From an uncultured Acetobacterium sp. (lineage in GTDB: Bacteria; Bacillota; Clostridia; Eubacteriales; Eubacteriaceae), in NCBI RefSeq assembly GCF_963664135.1, contig NZ_OY760905.1, positions 496,001 through 560,000 of the forward strand: a stretch of 64,000 nucleotides of DNA, given 5' to 3'. The notes under the pieces were generated by a model. That model did no database searches. It was not told the origin of the DNA and worked only from the letters and a program-made list of their open reading frames with translations. Each line of letters begins with the position of its first letter. Position 1 is the first letter of the stretch. This document shows positions 63,589 to 64,000 of this stretch, one piece after another. The position numbers and the translations under genes are program-made.

Positions 63589-64000
63589 CTATTTCCAGTC
63601 ATTGGCGGCCTGGAACATCCCCACCATATTTTCAAATTTTGTATTGGCTGGCGCATCACAGCCGGCAGTGATAAACAGCCCTTTAGGCCCGATGTCATCA
63701 ATCAATTTGGTGACATAATCTTTTACTTCCTGGGTTGTCCCAGTTGCCAGCAAGGGTGCTGGCACATCGCCCATGATCGCCACATGGTCGCCGAGTATTT
63801 TTCGGGCATTTCTTAGATCGGTCATACCATCAGTATTGATGATGGCTTTCTTTTCGGGGATTTCCAAAAACCGTTCAATATCGCGATCCCAACATTGGTC
63901 GAGATGGAAAGTAGCAATATTATTATTTTCAATGAGTGCCAATCCCATGGCTTTCATTCCCGGCCAAACCAGACGATTCCATATTTTAGGTGATACCAAA
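63589..64000 (-). CDS. Uroporphyrinogen-decarboxylase-family methyltransferase (C-terminal part)
   Basis: About 137 residues to the stop; the gene runs off the right edge. VSPKIWNRLVWPGMKAM, TFHLDQCWDRDIERFLEIP, IIMGDVPAPLLATGT and GPKGLFITAGCDAPANT match the UROD/MtaA-type family used as substrate-specific methyltransferases in O-demethylation and related systems. It is followed closely by the pterin methyltransferase gene, so it is a likely first component of the operon. The methyl donor cannot be told from this part. Confidence 0.87.
   Translation of the reverse strand, partial: LVSPKIWNRLVWPGMKAMGLALIENNNIATFHLDQCWDRDIERFLEIPEKKAIINTDGMTDLRNARKILGDHVAIMGDVPAPLLATGTTQEVKDYVTKLIDDIGPKGLFITAGCDAPANTKFENMVGMFQAANDWK

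Overview
The window reads as chromosomal DNA of a low-GC anaerobic acetogen in the Clostridia, closest in style to Acetobacterium/Eubacterium (inference from gene content). The pointers are a Ni-Fe carbon monoxide dehydrogenase with its ferredoxin, a corrinoid/pterin methyl-transfer operon, hydrogenase-type nickel maturases, NADH-linked Fe-S/molybdenum enzymes, strict Shine-Dalgarno sites and AT-rich intergenic DNA. I saw no rRNA, tRNA, CRISPR array, transposase or phage module.

Layout. 1-0.85 kb: end of a fatty-acid operon (accD tail, accA). 1-2.8 kb: an orphan eutL-type microcompartment shell gene, a zinc-ribbon membrane protein and a cyclophilin. 2.9-7.5 kb: cooS-cooF-flavoprotein CODH operon preceded by a consensus promoter with repeated operator-like palindromes and a Fur/PerR-family regulator. 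7.5-11.1 kb: a second zinc-ribbon protein with internal repeats and a run of small regulators (ArsR, OhrR-like, XRE). 11.4-27.1 kb: a signalling block with a GGDEF protein, a PAS/coiled-coil/BspA-type LRR protein, CheR, a bacteriohemerythrin, a receiver, a large hybrid kinase, an MCP, CheW, CheA, a soluble MCP and a FIST sensor protein. 27.4-33.4 kb: rifampin ADP-ribosyltransferase, RlmD-type RNA methylase, DtxR/MntR regulator, YgiQ radical SAM protein, CobS, HPr and a DUF1858 protein.

33.5-38.5 kb: lysine/DAP operon (asd, dapA, dapB, lysC) under a clear lysine riboswitch and attenuator. Its intergenic gaps carry copies of a roughly 108-bp imperfect palindrome with compensating stem changes; another full copy lies at 43.7 kb. 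38.5-43.2 kb: ComFB-like protein, aldo/keto reductase, DUF1836 regulator, an AlbA_2/SGNH pair and a flavoprotein. 43.3-50.1 kb: hypA, a 894-aa Fe-S/FAD oxidoreductase, hypB, oleate hydratase and a DUF5692-like membrane protein. 50.2-51.7 kb: a TetR regulator and a membrane protein.

52-60.5 kb: the most unusual region. Two paralogous molybdopterin oxidoreductases are encoded with NuoE, NuoF and a [FeFe]-hydrogenase-like iron-sulfur protein whose H-cluster domain has lost its cysteine motifs. Both molybdenum subunits lack the Cys/Sec-His pair expected of formate dehydrogenase. The second one and the divergent TetR gene next to it are each interrupted by one in-frame TAG codon and are otherwise intact. 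This could be recent decay or amber decoding. 60.7-64 kb: a GntR regulator, corrinoid protein, DUF2284 protein, methyl-H4folate-type methyltransferase and the C-terminal part of a uroporphyrinogen-decarboxylase-type methyltransferase, forming a methyl-donor (demethylation) operon feeding the Wood-Ljungdahl pathway.

Working together, CODH/ferredoxin, the NADH-linked molybdoenzyme set and the methyltransferases serve one-carbon and redox metabolism. The chemotaxis block and several redox-sensing regulators connect it to the environment. Family calls are from motif recognition by eye; no database search was run.
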